Made by a program: the position numbers and the translations under genes
Part shown: positions 32,724 to 42,653 of the stretch, piece by piece
How the letters are laid out: each line of letters begins with the position of its first letter
Numbering within the stretch: the first letter of the stretch is position 1
Notes under the pieces: generated by a model
Databases searched by the model: none
What the model was told of the DNA's origin: nothing
Seen by the model: only the letters and a program-made list of their open reading frames with translations
Assembly (NCBI GenBank): GCA_018664075.1
Contig: JABJOY010000024.1
Coordinates: 1 to 64,000, forward strand
Source of the DNA: Porticoccaceae bacterium
Lineage (GTDB): Bacteria > Pseudomonadota > Gammaproteobacteria > Pseudomonadales > Porticoccaceae
Length of the DNA: 64,000 bases
Direction: 5' to 3'

Positions 32724-32753
32724 AAAAAGGGTGGCTATGCCACCCTTTTTTTT
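32724..32753 (+). terminator. Rho-independent terminator after rpsA
   Basis: aaaaagggtggc-tat-gccacccttttttttt-type hairpin with T tract. Confidence 0.92.
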
Positions 32754-32865
32754 GTCCTGAAAAGGGCATTTGCCCAAGTTTTGCTTGAATAAATTTAAAA
32801 CTTCAATAAAATCAAAGAGTAACAAAGCCCATAACAACTTCGGATCAACAAGACGCTAAACCGGC

Positions 32866-33150
32866 ATGACCAAATCTGAACTTATCGACAAGATCTCCGC
32901 CAGTCAGGACCAGCTTCCACCTAAAGATGTGGAAATCGCCGTGCGCATGATTTTAGAGAGAATGACCTCAGCACTGGTTGGCAATCAGCGTATAGAAATC
33001 CGCGGCTTTGGCAGTTTTTCCCTGCACTACCGCGCACCCAGAGTAGGGCGCAACCCCAAAACCGGCGACGCAGTGCAATTAACTGGCAAGTACGTCCCAT
33101 ACTTCAAACCAGGCAAAGACCTGCGCACCAGAGTAAACGATAGCCTGTAA
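32866..33150 (+). CDS. ihfB: Integration host factor subunit beta
   Basis: [41 protein letters not shown]. Confidence 0.97.
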   Translation: MTKSELIDKISASQDQLPPKDVEIAVRMILERMTSALVGNQRIEIRGFGSFSLHYRAPRVGRNPKTGDAVQLTGKYVPYFKPGKDLRTRVNDSL

Positions 33151-33186
33151 TCAATATTTGGCCAGTACGACAGATCAATCGATAAT

Positions 33187-33218
33187 AAAAAAGGGGATAA
33201 CGCAGTTATCCCCTTTTT
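33187..33218. terminator. Bidirectional terminator between convergent ihfB and the PQQ dehydrogenase gene
   Basis: aaaaggggataac-gca-gttatcccctttt: 13-bp perfect stem flanked by A and T tracts. Confidence 0.92.
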
Positions 33219-33236
33219 CACATATCGGATGTAGCT

Positions 33237-35447
33237 TTAGTACATCATATCCCGCGTCGCATTTAGCATCCATGGGAAGTACACCCCAAGCTTTGCCGCA
33301 CCGTAGGACACCCAGTACTCGATCTTCTGCATAAATGTCATCTCAACCTTCTCTGGCAGCTGCTGTTGCTGTCTGTCGAGATAGGCGTGAATGGCTTCTG
33401 CATCTTCCATGCTGTTAGTCTCGTAGAAACCCACCATGCCTTTGTGAGCTCTTGAGCCGCCCAGAACTATGCCGACAAAGTCTATATGGGTCTGCTCACT
33501 CATATAGCGCAGGTCAGGCACAACATAATTACTCTTGGCGCTGATACCATGACAAGTGCCACAGTTACGGCCATAGAGTTCCTCACCTTTTTTGATTATC
33601 TCAGGGTCGGTGATGGCTTCGTGGCCCAGGGCCAGAATGGTGGCCAGACTTTCATCGGGCAGGGTTTTGGTTTGGCCAAAGTCGCCCAGTTTAAAAACCA
33701 GCAGTTTGTTTTGATTGACCTTGTTGCGCTTCAGGTCGTCGCCGATCGTCAGCATTACTGTGCCGCCGCTGCCCTGGGCAACGGCGATATATTGCTCGCC
33801 GTCCAGCTCATAGCTCATGGGGCCAGCCAGTACGGCGCTGTCGGATTGATACTGCCATAGAGAGTCGCCATTTTCTGCATCATAGGCGGTGAAGGTGCCT
33901 TTGCCAGTGCCCTGGAAAACCAGGTCGCCGTCGGTGCTTAAAATGCCTCCATTGGCTGGTTTATCATGGTGCACTTTCCAGGCTGCTTCCTGTTTGACCG
34001 GGTCCCAGGCCAATAGCTCACCATAGACCAGAGCATCGGTTGAAGCTTTGCCGGCGACCCAGCTCAGAGGGTCTCTGGATTCATTCAGGTCGACGCCGGT
34101 GTTCCAGCGGTTAAGCTGATACTTGGTGGTTTTCTGGGCGCTAAAGTAATGGGGAATGCTCTGTGCCGGAATATACATCAGACCGGTTTTGGGGCTGAAG
34201 GACATGGGCTGCCAGTTGTGGGCGCCGTAGGGTGAGGGCCAGATATAGCTGCCACCATTTGACTGGTAGTCGGCATATTCTGTTTCTACCGGACGGCCGG
34301 TTTCCATATCAATATGGCTGGCCCAGGTTACTTTGGCGAAGGGTTCTGCGGACAGCAGCTCACCGGTGGCGCGGTCCAGCACATAGAAGAAGCCGTTTTT
34401 GGGCGCCTGCATTATCACCTGACGCATCTCGCCTTTGTGTTCAATCTCTGCCAATGTCAGCTGCTGGGTGGCGGTGTAGTCCCAGTTATCTTTGGGTGTT
34501 ACCTGATAGTGCCACACATAGGCACCAGTATCTGGGCGCAGGGCTACGATGGAACTCACGTAAAGGTTGTCGCCGCCGCCGGGGCTGCGCAGGTCGCGGT
34601 TCCAGGGGGAGCCATTGCCTGTGCCTATATAGAGTAGGTCCAGATCCGGGTCATAGACGATGGAGTCCCAGACGGTACCACCGCCGCCACCGAGCTTGTG
34701 CCAAGACTTGTCGCCCCAGGTTTCTACGGCTCTTTCAAGGGCAGGGTGTTCCTGAGGCTTGTTGGGGTCGCCCGGCACTGTGTAGAAACGCCATAACTGG
34801 TCGCCGGTGGCGGTGTCGTAGGCGGTGATATAGCCGCGCACGCCGAGCTCTGCGCCGCCGTTACCGATAATGATCTTGCCATCTACAATGCGAGGTGCGC
34901 CGGTGACACTGTAGTTGCTGTTGGCTGGGGTGGTCTGCACGGACCAGTTCTGTTCACCGGTCTTGGCGTCCAGTGCGATCAGACGTCCATCCAAGGTGCC
35001 AAAGAATACTTGCAGGCCTGTCTCTGCATCGCCCTGCCACAGGGCTACGCCGCGGTTGACTGCACCACAGCAGGCTTTAATCAGATGGTCTCTGGGTACC
35101 TGTGCATCGTAGTGCCACAGTTCTTCGCCGGTGCGAGCATCAAGGGCGTGAACATGGGCCCAGCCAGTGCTAACATAAAGTACGCCCTCGTGCATCAATG
35201 GCGTGGCTTCCATACCCCTTGCGGTGGAAAATTTAAATGACCAGGCGAGATCCAGTTCATCGACATTGTCGCGATTAATCTTATCCAGCGGGCTGAACCG
35301 CTGCTCTTTGTAATTGCGGCCGTAACTCAGCCATTCGCTGTCTGGATTGCTAATGGTCTCTTGATTGACGATGCTAGCCTGGGTTTGCATAACCCCAGCG
35401 CCCAGTAGCAACATTGCGGCGGTAACTTTGATGAGTCGGGATGCCAT
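33237..35447 (-). CDS. PQQ-dependent quinohemoprotein alcohol dehydrogenase (with C-terminal cytochrome c domain)
   Basis: Signal peptide; vicinal CC in KACCGAVNRGVALW; repeated ALDAxTGxxxW PQQ propeller motifs; NWDYTATQ; heme motif CGTCH. Confidence 0.93.
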   Translation of the reverse strand: MASRLIKVTAAMLLLGAGVMQTQASIVNQETISNPDSEWLSYGRNYKEQRFSPLDKINRDNVDELDLAWSFKFSTARGMEATPLMHEGVLYVSTGWAHVHALDARTGEELWHYDAQVPRDHLIKACCGAVNRGVALWQGDAETGLQVFFGTLDGRLIALDAKTGEQNWSVQTTPANSNYSVTGAPRIVDGKIIIGNGGAELGVRGYITAYDTATGDQLWRFYTVPGDPNKPQEHPALERAVETWGDKSWHKLGGGGGTVWDSIVYDPDLDLLYIGTGNGSPWNRDLRSPGGGDNLYVSSIVALRPDTGAYVWHYQVTPKDNWDYTATQQLTLAEIEHKGEMRQVIMQAPKNGFFYVLDRATGELLSAEPFAKVTWASHIDMETGRPVETEYADYQSNGGSYIWPSPYGAHNWQPMSFSPKTGLMYIPAQSIPHYFSAQKTTKYQLNRWNTGVDLNESRDPLSWVAGKASTDALVYGELLAWDPVKQEAAWKVHHDKPANGGILSTDGDLVFQGTGKGTFTAYDAENGDSLWQYQSDSAVLAGPMSYELDGEQYIAVAQGSGGTVMLTIGDDLKRNKVNQNKLLVFKLGDFGQTKTLPDESLATILALGHEAITDPEIIKKGEELYGRNCGTCHGISAKSNYVVPDLRYMSEQTHIDFVGIVLGGSRAHKGMVGFYETNSMEDAEAIHAYLDRQQQQLPEKVEMTFMQKIEYWVSYGAAKLGVYFPWMLNATRDMMY

Positions 35448-35488
35448 AGGATTCTCCCCTGTTTATTTTTTAATTATTGTTGTAAGTT

Positions 35489-36076
35489 TTATTGTAGGGC
35501 CATTTCGATAAATTGCATACGATCCTGGCCGAAAAACATATCGTCGCCAATAAACATGGTTGGGGCGCCAAAACAGCCCCGGGCGACAGCCGCTTCCGTG
35601 TTGCTGATCAAGGCGGCTTTGACCTCTGGTTCCTGAGTACCGGCAATAATCTGTTGTGCATCAAGCCCGGCATCGGATAGCACTCTGCCAACAACCTCCA
35701 GATCACCCATATTCTCTCTATCGACCCAGATTGCATTGAACACAGCCTCTATGTAGGCCTGACAATACTCTTTGCCTTGAGCTGCAACGGCGCCGCGCAT
35801 CAGATTTAGGGTGTTGATGGGGAAGTGGGGGTTGATGGTCAGTGGCACCTGATACAGGGCGGCAAAGCGGGGCAGGTCATGGGCCAGCATGTAGTTGCCT
35901 TTGGCGGGAACTGTTACGGGCGATGTATTGCCTGTGGCTTTAAACAGGCCGCCGAGTAGTATGGGGCGATAGTCAATGGTGCAGTTATATTCTGCACCGA
36001 GTTGCTGGAGGCGTCGGTGGGCCAAATAGGCTGTGGGGCTACCGAAATCAAAATAAAATTCGACGGTTTGACTCAT
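35489..36076 (-). CDS. 2-hydroxychromene-2-carboxylate isomerase-like / kappa-class GST (DsbA-like fold)
   Basis: VEFYFDFGSPTAYLAHRRL, PFPINTL-like segment, GCFGAPTMFIGDDMFFGQDRM. Confidence 0.92.
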   Translation of the reverse strand: MSQTVEFYFDFGSPTAYLAHRRLQQLGAEYNCTIDYRPILLGGLFKATGNTSPVTVPAKGNYMLAHDLPRFAALYQVPLTINPHFPINTLNLMRGAVAAQGKEYCQAYIEAVFNAIWVDRENMGDLEVVGRVLSDAGLDAQQIIAGTQEPEVKAALISNTEAAVARGCFGAPTMFIGDDMFFGQDRMQFIEMALQ

Positions 36077-36206
36077 TGCAATTGCCTGTTCTGTACTGGT
36101 GTGAATCCTGAGCTTATTTTTGGCTAGAGAGTAGCGTCGGTAAGGCTTGGTTGTAAATCGAAAAGCATGACCCGTCAGTTCGGGTTTATGCCGCTGCGGC
36201 TACTGG

Positions 36207-36797
36207 CTATTTGGCTGCAATCAGCGGATTGAGAATATCTTCAATCAGACTGATGCTGGCCTCTGGGCTCAGAGACTGGTGATCTCGCAGTCGGTTCCAG
36301 TATTCGAAAGACAAAATAGCGACAACGGCTTCCTGGATATTGTTGCCAAGCCCGGTTAGCTCCGGCAGCGAGGCGTAGATATTGCTGCGCAGCTGGTTTT
36401 GGTAGTGCTGGTAATTGTGCTTGAGAAATGCAGATCTCCAGCGCCTGGTGGCGGTGGATTTTAAAATATTGGCATGGTCTTCGTACAGATTGCCCAGCTG
36501 TTTTACGGTATGGGTAATGCGCTGTTGCAGGGGCTGCTGCTCATCGGCTTGTTGCAGACGGTGATTAAATTCTTTGCGCCACAGCTCGTCAGCGGTGGCA
36601 AAAATAGCCTCCATATCTTCAAAGTGACGGAACACTGAGCGGATGCCGACCTTGGCGTGATCAGCCACTTGCTGGGCCGTGGGTACCAGATTGCCCTGGG
36701 CGATAAGCTGCAGCATGGCTTCAACAATCACCTGTCTGCTGCGGTCGCTGCGAAGGCGGCGGCCATCTACTTTTGCTGGACTGGTGTTATCTGACAT
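36207..36797 (-). CDS. TetR-family transcriptional regulator
   Basis: RSRQVIVEAMLQLIAQGNLVPTAQQVADHAKVGIRSVFRHFEDMEAIF HTH. Confidence 0.9.
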   Translation of the reverse strand: MSDNTSPAKVDGRRLRSDRSRQVIVEAMLQLIAQGNLVPTAQQVADHAKVGIRSVFRHFEDMEAIFATADELWRKEFNHRLQQADEQQPLQQRITHTVKQLGNLYEDHANILKSTATRRWRSAFLKHNYQHYQNQLRSNIYASLPELTGLGNNIQEAVVAILSFEYWNRLRDHQSLSPEASISLIEDILNPLIAAK

Positions 36798-36880
36798 AGG
36801 AATAACTTCTAAGGGATCGGTAAGGGGTTAAGTCTGTCATATTTAGAGAAAATTTGCACTCCGCCCGGGCCTTTCGCTGG

Positions 36881-37954
36881 TTACAAACCACTATTATTAA
36901 CCAGGATAGCTGTGGAGTTGGCGGGCAGTGAAACTGCAGTGCCATCCTGCCCCAATGTAAACTGACTAAAATGCTCGTCGACGCCCTTTAACCAGGCGGC
37001 CTCGGCACCGAGCTGATCCAATGGCGGCACCACATGATAGTAGAGCAGGTGGCCCACATCGGCATCTCGCGCAGTTTCGGCGGCTTCTATTGGAGATGCA
37101 TGGTAGTCGAGTACATCATGAAATATTTTCGCCATATTATCCTGGCCCGCATTGGTCGCGCCCTGGTTCATAGCCTTGAGCAATTCAGGGGATAGGGCTT
37201 CATGGACCAGCAGGTCAATACCCCGGGCAAATTTTTCAATATTGGCTGATTTACTGGTATCACCAGAGATCAGAGCGGTGCGGCCGGCGTAGCTAAATCT
37301 GTAGGCTACGGCGGGAGAGATAGGAAAATGATCCACTGCCAGCATTTCTACTGTTAGACCGTCCTGTTCATAGACAGTGATAAGTTCGTCATCAGCGGGG
37401 ACTGGGGCACTGACTGCGACCATACCGGCGCCACTCAGCGGTGTGGTGTTATCCCCGTGATGATCATTGCGGTAGATCACATCCTGAGCATAGGCTTGAT
37501 TAAAACCATCGACTACCGCGGATACACCCTCAGGGCCATAGATATTAAGCGGTGCATCGTGAGCGCCATTGGCCCAGCGCAATGTGGCTACCTCGCCAAG
37601 ACCATCGATATGATCAGAGTGGAAATGAGTGACAAAAACACCGCTTACCTGCCCGGGTGAATAGCCCATGCGGCCAAGGTTGCGTATGCCATTGCTGCCA
37701 CTGTCGACCAAAAATAGTTTACCGGCAGCAACTACTGCGACACAGGGTCCAGACCGGCTCGCCGAGGGCATTGGACCACCGGCACCGCACAGGGCTATAT
37801 GCAGGCCATCGCCCAGCGCATCGATCTTGTTACTTTGCAGATTGGCTTCCATGCCCTGGGGCACAAGCCTGAGAAAAATATCGCCCCGCTGGCTAAAGAG
37901 GGCCAGTCCCAAAATAAGCAGTATCACAGCTGAGATATAGCGTTCTTTCATCAT
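36881..37954 (-). CDS. MBL-fold metallo-hydrolase (RNase Z/arylsulfatase-like), N-terminal membrane anchor or signal
   Basis: VFVTHFHSDHIDGLGEVATLRW, LFLVDSG, ALISGDTSKSANI; N-terminal hydrophobic helix. Confidence 0.88.
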   Translation of the reverse strand: MMKERYISAVILLILGLALFSQRGDIFLRLVPQGMEANLQSNKIDALGDGLHIALCGAGGPMPSASRSGPCVAVVAAGKLFLVDSGSNGIRNLGRMGYSPGQVSGVFVTHFHSDHIDGLGEVATLRWANGAHDAPLNIYGPEGVSAVVDGFNQAYAQDVIYRNDHHGDNTTPLSGAGMVAVSAPVPADDELITVYEQDGLTVEMLAVDHFPISPAVAYRFSYAGRTALISGDTSKSANIEKFARGIDLLVHEALSPELLKAMNQGATNAGQDNMAKIFHDVLDYHASPIEAAETARDADVGHLLYYHVVPPLDQLGAEAAWLKGVDEHFSQFTLGQDGTAVSLPANSTAILVNNSGL

Positions 37955-38009
37955 CTGATTTGTCCCCTACCAGGCACATTGATTTAAAAGCGCACAATAA
38001 ATTATAGGG

Positions 38010-38034
38010 TGACATGGTGGCATACAGTATGTCA
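38010..38034. promoter_or_regulatory. Candidate operator in divergent promoter (tgacat-N13-atgtca containing CATAC-A-GTATG palindrome)
   Basis: Read directly; sits between divergent MBL hydrolase and GST-like genes, near a TetR gene. Confidence 0.4.
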
Positions 38035-38072
38035 ATATATTCTAGCAAAACTAGCCTGCTCAGGAGCCTGTT

Positions 38073-39110
38073 GTGACTCAGTCCAAGCCCATTACTCTCA
38101 TTGGTGCACCGCCTTCCCCCTACACCAGAAAAATGATTTCTATTCTCAGGTATCGACGCATTCCATACAGCATTGTCTGGGGTGATCCCGGTGCTGTGCT
38201 TCTGGGAATGGGCATTGCCAAACCCAAGGTGGCACTGCTGCCCACCTTTGTGCTGCCCGATAAAAGAGGAGAGATGCAGGCAGTCTGTGACTCGACCCCG
38301 ATAATTCGCCGCCTGGAAACTGAGCATAATGGCCGCTCGGTAATCCCGGATGATCCGGCAATGGCCTTTATTGATTATCTACTGGAAGACTTTGCCGATG
38401 AGTGGGGCACCAAATATATGTTCCATTACCGCTGGCACCCAGAAGCAGATGCGGATAACGCGGGCACTCTGTTGCCACTGTTTCAGAAGGTAAATCTGCC
38501 GGAGCAGACGTTTGCCCAGTTTAAACCCTTTATCACCGAGCGCCAGGTGGGGCGTCTACATGTTGTAGGTTCCAATGAGGTGACTGCGCCGGTGATTGAT
38601 GCCAGCTACCTGCGCTTTTTATCGGCGATGGAGGCTCACCTGGCCGAGCAGCCCTATCTGATGGGTCATCGCCCCGGGGCATCGGATTTCTCTATTTATG
38701 GTCAGCTGACCCAGCTGGTAGGTTTTGATCCAACACCGCGGTCCATTACCCACAGGGTTTCTCCGCGGACTGTCGCCTATACGGGACTGATGGAGGATCA
38801 AACCGGGCTTGAGCCTGCAGCGGAAGACTGGAATACCATTGAAACTGCACCGGACAGTCTGCAGGCAATCTTAAATGAGGTGGGACATGTCTACGCTCCC
38901 GCGCTGCTGGCTAATGCCAGAGCTATGGAGGCAGGGGAGAAAACCTGGGAGACGGAAATAGATGGCAGTCGCTGGACTCAGCAGACGTTTAATTACCAAG
39001 GCAAGTGCCTCCAGCGCATTAACGCCGAATATCAGGCGTTAACTGCGGCTGACAGAGCCCGTGTGGACATAATCCTCGAAGGCACGGGCTGTGAGCAGAT
39101 TATTCTTTAG
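38073..39110 (+). CDS. Long glutathione S-transferase-like protein (GTG start)
   Basis: ITLIGAPPSPYTRKMISILRYRRIPY Trx-fold N-terminus, GST-C-like helices, about 100-aa C-terminal extension. Confidence 0.8.
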   Translation: MTQSKPITLIGAPPSPYTRKMISILRYRRIPYSIVWGDPGAVLLGMGIAKPKVALLPTFVLPDKRGEMQAVCDSTPIIRRLETEHNGRSVIPDDPAMAFIDYLLEDFADEWGTKYMFHYRWHPEADADNAGTLLPLFQKVNLPEQTFAQFKPFITERQVGRLHVVGSNEVTAPVIDASYLRFLSAMEAHLAEQPYLMGHRPGASDFSIYGQLTQLVGFDPTPRSITHRVSPRTVAYTGLMEDQTGLEPAAEDWNTIETAPDSLQAILNEVGHVYAPALLANARAMEAGEKTWETEIDGSRWTQQTFNYQGKCLQRINAEYQALTAADRARVDIILEGTGCEQIIL

Positions 39111-39117
39111 GTCTGAT

Positions 39118-39591
39118 TTATGCCTTTTTATTCTGCAGGGACAGCACCAGCATAATGCTGGCTATAGCTAGCAGCGGCAAATTGCTCACAGCCCCCGGAG
39201 GCACATGTTCGTAATAGGGTGTTGACAATGGATGCATGGTGCCTGCTGCCATGCGCATAGGCATTTCGATCACCACGGTGAGCCATAGTAGTGGCAGCAG
39301 GTTGCGATAGCGCCACATGCAGACATAAAAAATAGTCAGGGTTATCAGCTGAGCTGACCCCCAGAGCGAGGCAAACAGATAAATCACATTATTGGGGTTG
39401 GGAGCGCCCTCCGCAAAGGGGAAGATAATAATTGAAGCTATGCTGTTGATGCCGCCATCGTCCGCTAGGAAATGCATAAAGCCGCGAAAGGTGTACATGG
39501 CGATCAGCAGATAAAACACATACAGGGCGATGTTATTGCCCTGATAATCGTTATTGGCCTGCTTGGGAAACAGTTTATCGATAAGACTCAT
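39118..39591 (-). CDS. Hypothetical membrane protein (about 4 TM)
   Basis: 157-aa ORF with four hydrophobic segments; between convergent/divergent neighbours. Confidence 0.65.
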   Translation of the reverse strand: MSLIDKLFPKQANNDYQGNNIALYVFYLLIAMYTFRGFMHFLADDGGINSIASIIIFPFAEGAPNPNNVIYLFASLWGSAQLITLTIFYVCMWRYRNLLPLLWLTVVIEMPMRMAAGTMHPLSTPYYEHVPPGAVSNLPLLAIASIMLVLSLQNKKA

Positions 39592-39718
39592 TGGGGGCTA
39601 CTCTTGTTAAATTTTCTCAAGCATAATAAATTAACAGTGTCTATGCCAGTTTATTTTATGCCGATAAGCTGCTAACTTAGCCGCTGTTCTCAATAATAAA
39701 AACAACCAGAGGCTGAGT

Positions 39719-41098
39719 ATGACAGAGCAATTTAAAGAGCAGGGTGGGGCGGCGACTATGGACCCGAGCGCCGCCTTCCGCTGGCTGTCCTCAAAGGTTA
39801 TGACCTATATTATCAGCCCCCGGCGGCAGGCTAAAATACGGGCAAAAGCCGAAAAACACCGCCGCGCTGCTGGTGCTCGACATGTGGTTGAATACTTTCA
39901 TCAGGTGGAGGACGGTTATAGTCATTTGGCGGCTCAGGCACTGCAGTCTCTGAGCCAGCGCTATGATATTGATCTGCGCTGTTATCTGGTTAGTGGACCG
40001 TCCGGGGGTAATAGCGTTGAGCCTGATCTGTTGTTGAAACTCTCCCATTATGATGCCTCGCTTATCGCTCCCCATTACAATCTCGATTTCCCCCAGTCAA
40101 AGGGGCTTTCCGACCCTGCGGCAATTGCTCAAGCAGAATCAATTTTGGCTGCCCAGGACAGTAAGAGCTTTATTGCGCTGGCGGCTGCTGTGGGTGCTGC
40201 TCTGTGGTCTGGTGACGCTGTAGCTCTAAATACATTGGCAGAGCAGCATGGTTGCGCAGCAGAGAAGCAGGCTGAAGCCTGTCTGGCCCAGGGCAATGCC
40301 CGGCGCGCTGAGTTAAAACATTATTCCGGAGCCATGTTCTACTATGGTGAGGAATGGTATTGGGGTGTTGATCGGCTGCATTATTTAGAGGAGCGCCTGG
40401 CTGAACTGGGAGCGGATAAGGATCCACAGCAGCCCATGCTAATGCCAGGCTTTGGGGTTGAAGCGGGCAGGCACAGAGACAATGGCAGCCTGACATTGGA
40501 GATTTACCCTTCATTGCGCAGTCCATATACCGCCATGGTCTTTGACCAGACATTGGCACTGGCGGAGACGACCGGGGTTAACCTGGTGGTGCGTCCTGTG
40601 CTGCCCATGGTCATGCGCGGTGTGCCTGCGACTCGTGAGAAGGGCATGTATATCTTTACCGATGCGGCCCGTGAGGCGCGCAGTGCCGGAGTGCCCTTTG
40701 GTAACTTTTATGACCCCATTGGCGAGCCTGCGAGGCGCTGTTATTCGCTTTATCCCTGGGCCTGTGAACAGGGTTTGGGCAACCAATTACTATCCAGCTT
40801 TCTGAGTTCCGCCTTTGTCCAAGGGGTTAATACCAATAATAATCGCGGCCTTAAACTGGTGGTTGAAAAAGCCGGGCTCGACTGGTCTGTGGCTAAAACT
40901 CTGCTCGGCCAGTCTGGCTGGCAGGAGATATTGGAGAGCAATCGACTGGCCATGTATCAGGCTGGTCTCTGGGGTGTGCCGAGTTTTCGCCTGTTGGACA
41001 AGCAGGGTGAGCCGGTGCTGGCACTCTGGGGTCAGGATCGACTATGGTTGCTGGCCCGGGAAATTGAGCGCCTGTTGGCGCTGAACACAGAGTCTTAA
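39719..41098 (+). CDS. Tandem DsbA/HCCA-isomerase-like thioredoxin-fold protein lacking CxxC
   Basis: N-half VVEYFHQVEDGYSHLAAQAL and C-half LEIYPSLRSPYTAMVFDQTL plus WGVPSFRLLDKQGEPVLALWGQDRLWLLAREI; two domain repeats in one ORF. Confidence 0.75.
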   Translation: MTEQFKEQGGAATMDPSAAFRWLSSKVMTYIISPRRQAKIRAKAEKHRRAAGARHVVEYFHQVEDGYSHLAAQALQSLSQRYDIDLRCYLVSGPSGGNSVEPDLLLKLSHYDASLIAPHYNLDFPQSKGLSDPAAIAQAESILAAQDSKSFIALAAAVGAALWSGDAVALNTLAEQHGCAAEKQAEACLAQGNARRAELKHYSGAMFYYGEEWYWGVDRLHYLEERLAELGADKDPQQPMLMPGFGVEAGRHRDNGSLTLEIYPSLRSPYTAMVFDQTLALAETTGVNLVVRPVLPMVMRGVPATREKGMYIFTDAAREARSAGVPFGNFYDPIGEPARRCYSLYPWACEQGLGNQLLSSFLSSAFVQGVNTNNNRGLKLVVEKAGLDWSVAKTLLGQSGWQEILESNRLAMYQAGLWGVPSFRLLDKQGEPVLALWGQDRLWLLAREIERLLALNTES

Positions 41099-41111
41099 TA
41101 AGGTTTTTTTT

Positions 41112-42635
41112 ATGGCATCAAAACAATCGGATCATCACAGCATTGGCCCATTTATGGATCGCGTCGCGGAGTCGCTGGATGGCAATCGCAGCGCCGATGT
41201 TCAAAAACGTCATGGCAAAGGTTATCGCACCGCCCGGGAGAATCTCGAACATCTGGTGGATGGGGGCAGCTTCGTTGAGTACGGGCAGTTTGCCGTGGCA
41301 GCTCAGCGCAATCGCCGCAGTGCTGTGGAGCTTAAATCCAAAACTGCTGCCGATGGTGTGATTACCGGATTGGCAAGAATTAATACCGACCTGTTTGGGG
41401 CTGACCAGTCCCAGGCGGCGGTGATTATCAATGATTATATGAGCCTGGCTGGTACCCAGGGGTTTTTCCACCATGCCAAGATAGACCGAATGTTAGAGGT
41501 GGCGACCGAGCGATCACTGCCGGTGGTGATGTATACCGAGGGCGGCGGTGGCCGGCCCGGAGATACGGATGTCAGTACCCAGATAGCAGGTCTTAATATC
41601 ACCACCTGGCTGGTGTGGAGTCAGCTGGCGGGAGTTGTTCCCCGTATTGTGGTCAACAATGGCTACTGTTTTGCCGGTAATGCAGCTCTGTATGGGGGTG
41701 CAGATATTTGTATCGCTACCAAGTCGTCCTTTATCGGTATGGCTGGCCCGGCCATGATTGAAGGCGGCGGTCTGGGATCTTTTGCGGCAGAGGAGATTGG
41801 TCCTGCGGAGGTTAATACCAGAAATGGGGTGATTGATATTCTGGCCGCAGATGAGACAGAAGCAACAGCTCTGGCCCAACAGGTGCTGGGGTATTTTCAG
41901 GGCCCGCTCAAGGACTGGACTGTTGCAGATCAAACGCTGCTGCAGAGCATAATGCCGGAGGACAGGCGCTACACCTACGATATTAGAAAGCTGATTAATG
42001 TACTGGCCGACGACGATAGCTTTTTGGAGTTACAGCCTGAATATGGCAAAACTATTGTCACTGGTTTTGTGCGCATTGAAGGCCATCCCTGTGGCTTGAT
42101 CGCCAATGACAATAAGGTGCTGGGTGGTGCTGTGGATGCCGTGTCGGCGGCCAAGACGGCACGGTTTTTAAATCTTTGCAGCAGTTTCTCTCTGCCCGTG
42201 ATTAGTCTCTGCGATACCCCGGGCTTTATGGTTGGGCCGGACAGCGAGGCTGAGGGTGCCGCCCGAAAGATGGCCGAACTATTTACTGCGGGCGCCAATC
42301 TTAAGTCACCCCTGGTATGTATTTTTGTGCGCAAGGCCTATGGTCTGGGCGCCATGGCCATGGCCGGCAGCTCCTTTGTCAAGCCGGTCTATAGTGCCGC
42401 CTGGCCCATGGGCGAATTCGGTGGTATGGGTCTTGAGGGTGCGGTGAAGCTAGGCTTTAAAAAAGAGCTGGAAGAACTTGAAGGCGAGGCGCGGGAAGAT
42501 CTGTTTAACAAGCTGGTGGCCAAGATGTACGAGGGAGGCAAGGCAGCGGAGGCAGCGGCATTTTTGGAGATCGATGGGGTGATTAATCCTATGGATACCA
42601 GAGCCGTGATTATCAATAGTATCGGATTAAATTAA
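41112..42635 (+). CDS. Acyl-CoA carboxylase, carboxyltransferase subunit
   Basis: ADGVITGLARINTD, CDTPGFMVGPDSEAEGAARKMAEL, VRKAYGLGAMAMAG, WPMGEFGGMGLEGAV. Confidence 0.93.
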   Translation: MASKQSDHHSIGPFMDRVAESLDGNRSADVQKRHGKGYRTARENLEHLVDGGSFVEYGQFAVAAQRNRRSAVELKSKTAADGVITGLARINTDLFGADQSQAAVIINDYMSLAGTQGFFHHAKIDRMLEVATERSLPVVMYTEGGGGRPGDTDVSTQIAGLNITTWLVWSQLAGVVPRIVVNNGYCFAGNAALYGGADICIATKSSFIGMAGPAMIEGGGLGSFAAEEIGPAEVNTRNGVIDILAADETEATALAQQVLGYFQGPLKDWTVADQTLLQSIMPEDRRYTYDIRKLINVLADDDSFLELQPEYGKTIVTGFVRIEGHPCGLIANDNKVLGGAVDAVSAAKTARFLNLCSSFSLPVISLCDTPGFMVGPDSEAEGAARKMAELFTAGANLKSPLVCIFVRKAYGLGAMAMAGSSFVKPVYSAAWPMGEFGGMGLEGAVKLGFKKELEELEGEAREDLFNKLVAKMYEGGKAAEAAAFLEIDGVINPMDTRAVIINSIGLN

Positions 42636-42653
42636 TAACAACAGGAGGCCATT

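Noticed and set aside
34232-34828. 198-aa plus-strand ORF opposite the PQQ dehydrogenase
   Set aside because: Arg/Cys/His-rich shadow ORF; the minus-strand gene has clear domain motifs.
36160-36200. ACCCG-N6-CGGGT hairpin after the TetR gene
   Set aside because: Only a 5-bp stem and a weak T tract on the minus strand; too weak to call a terminator.
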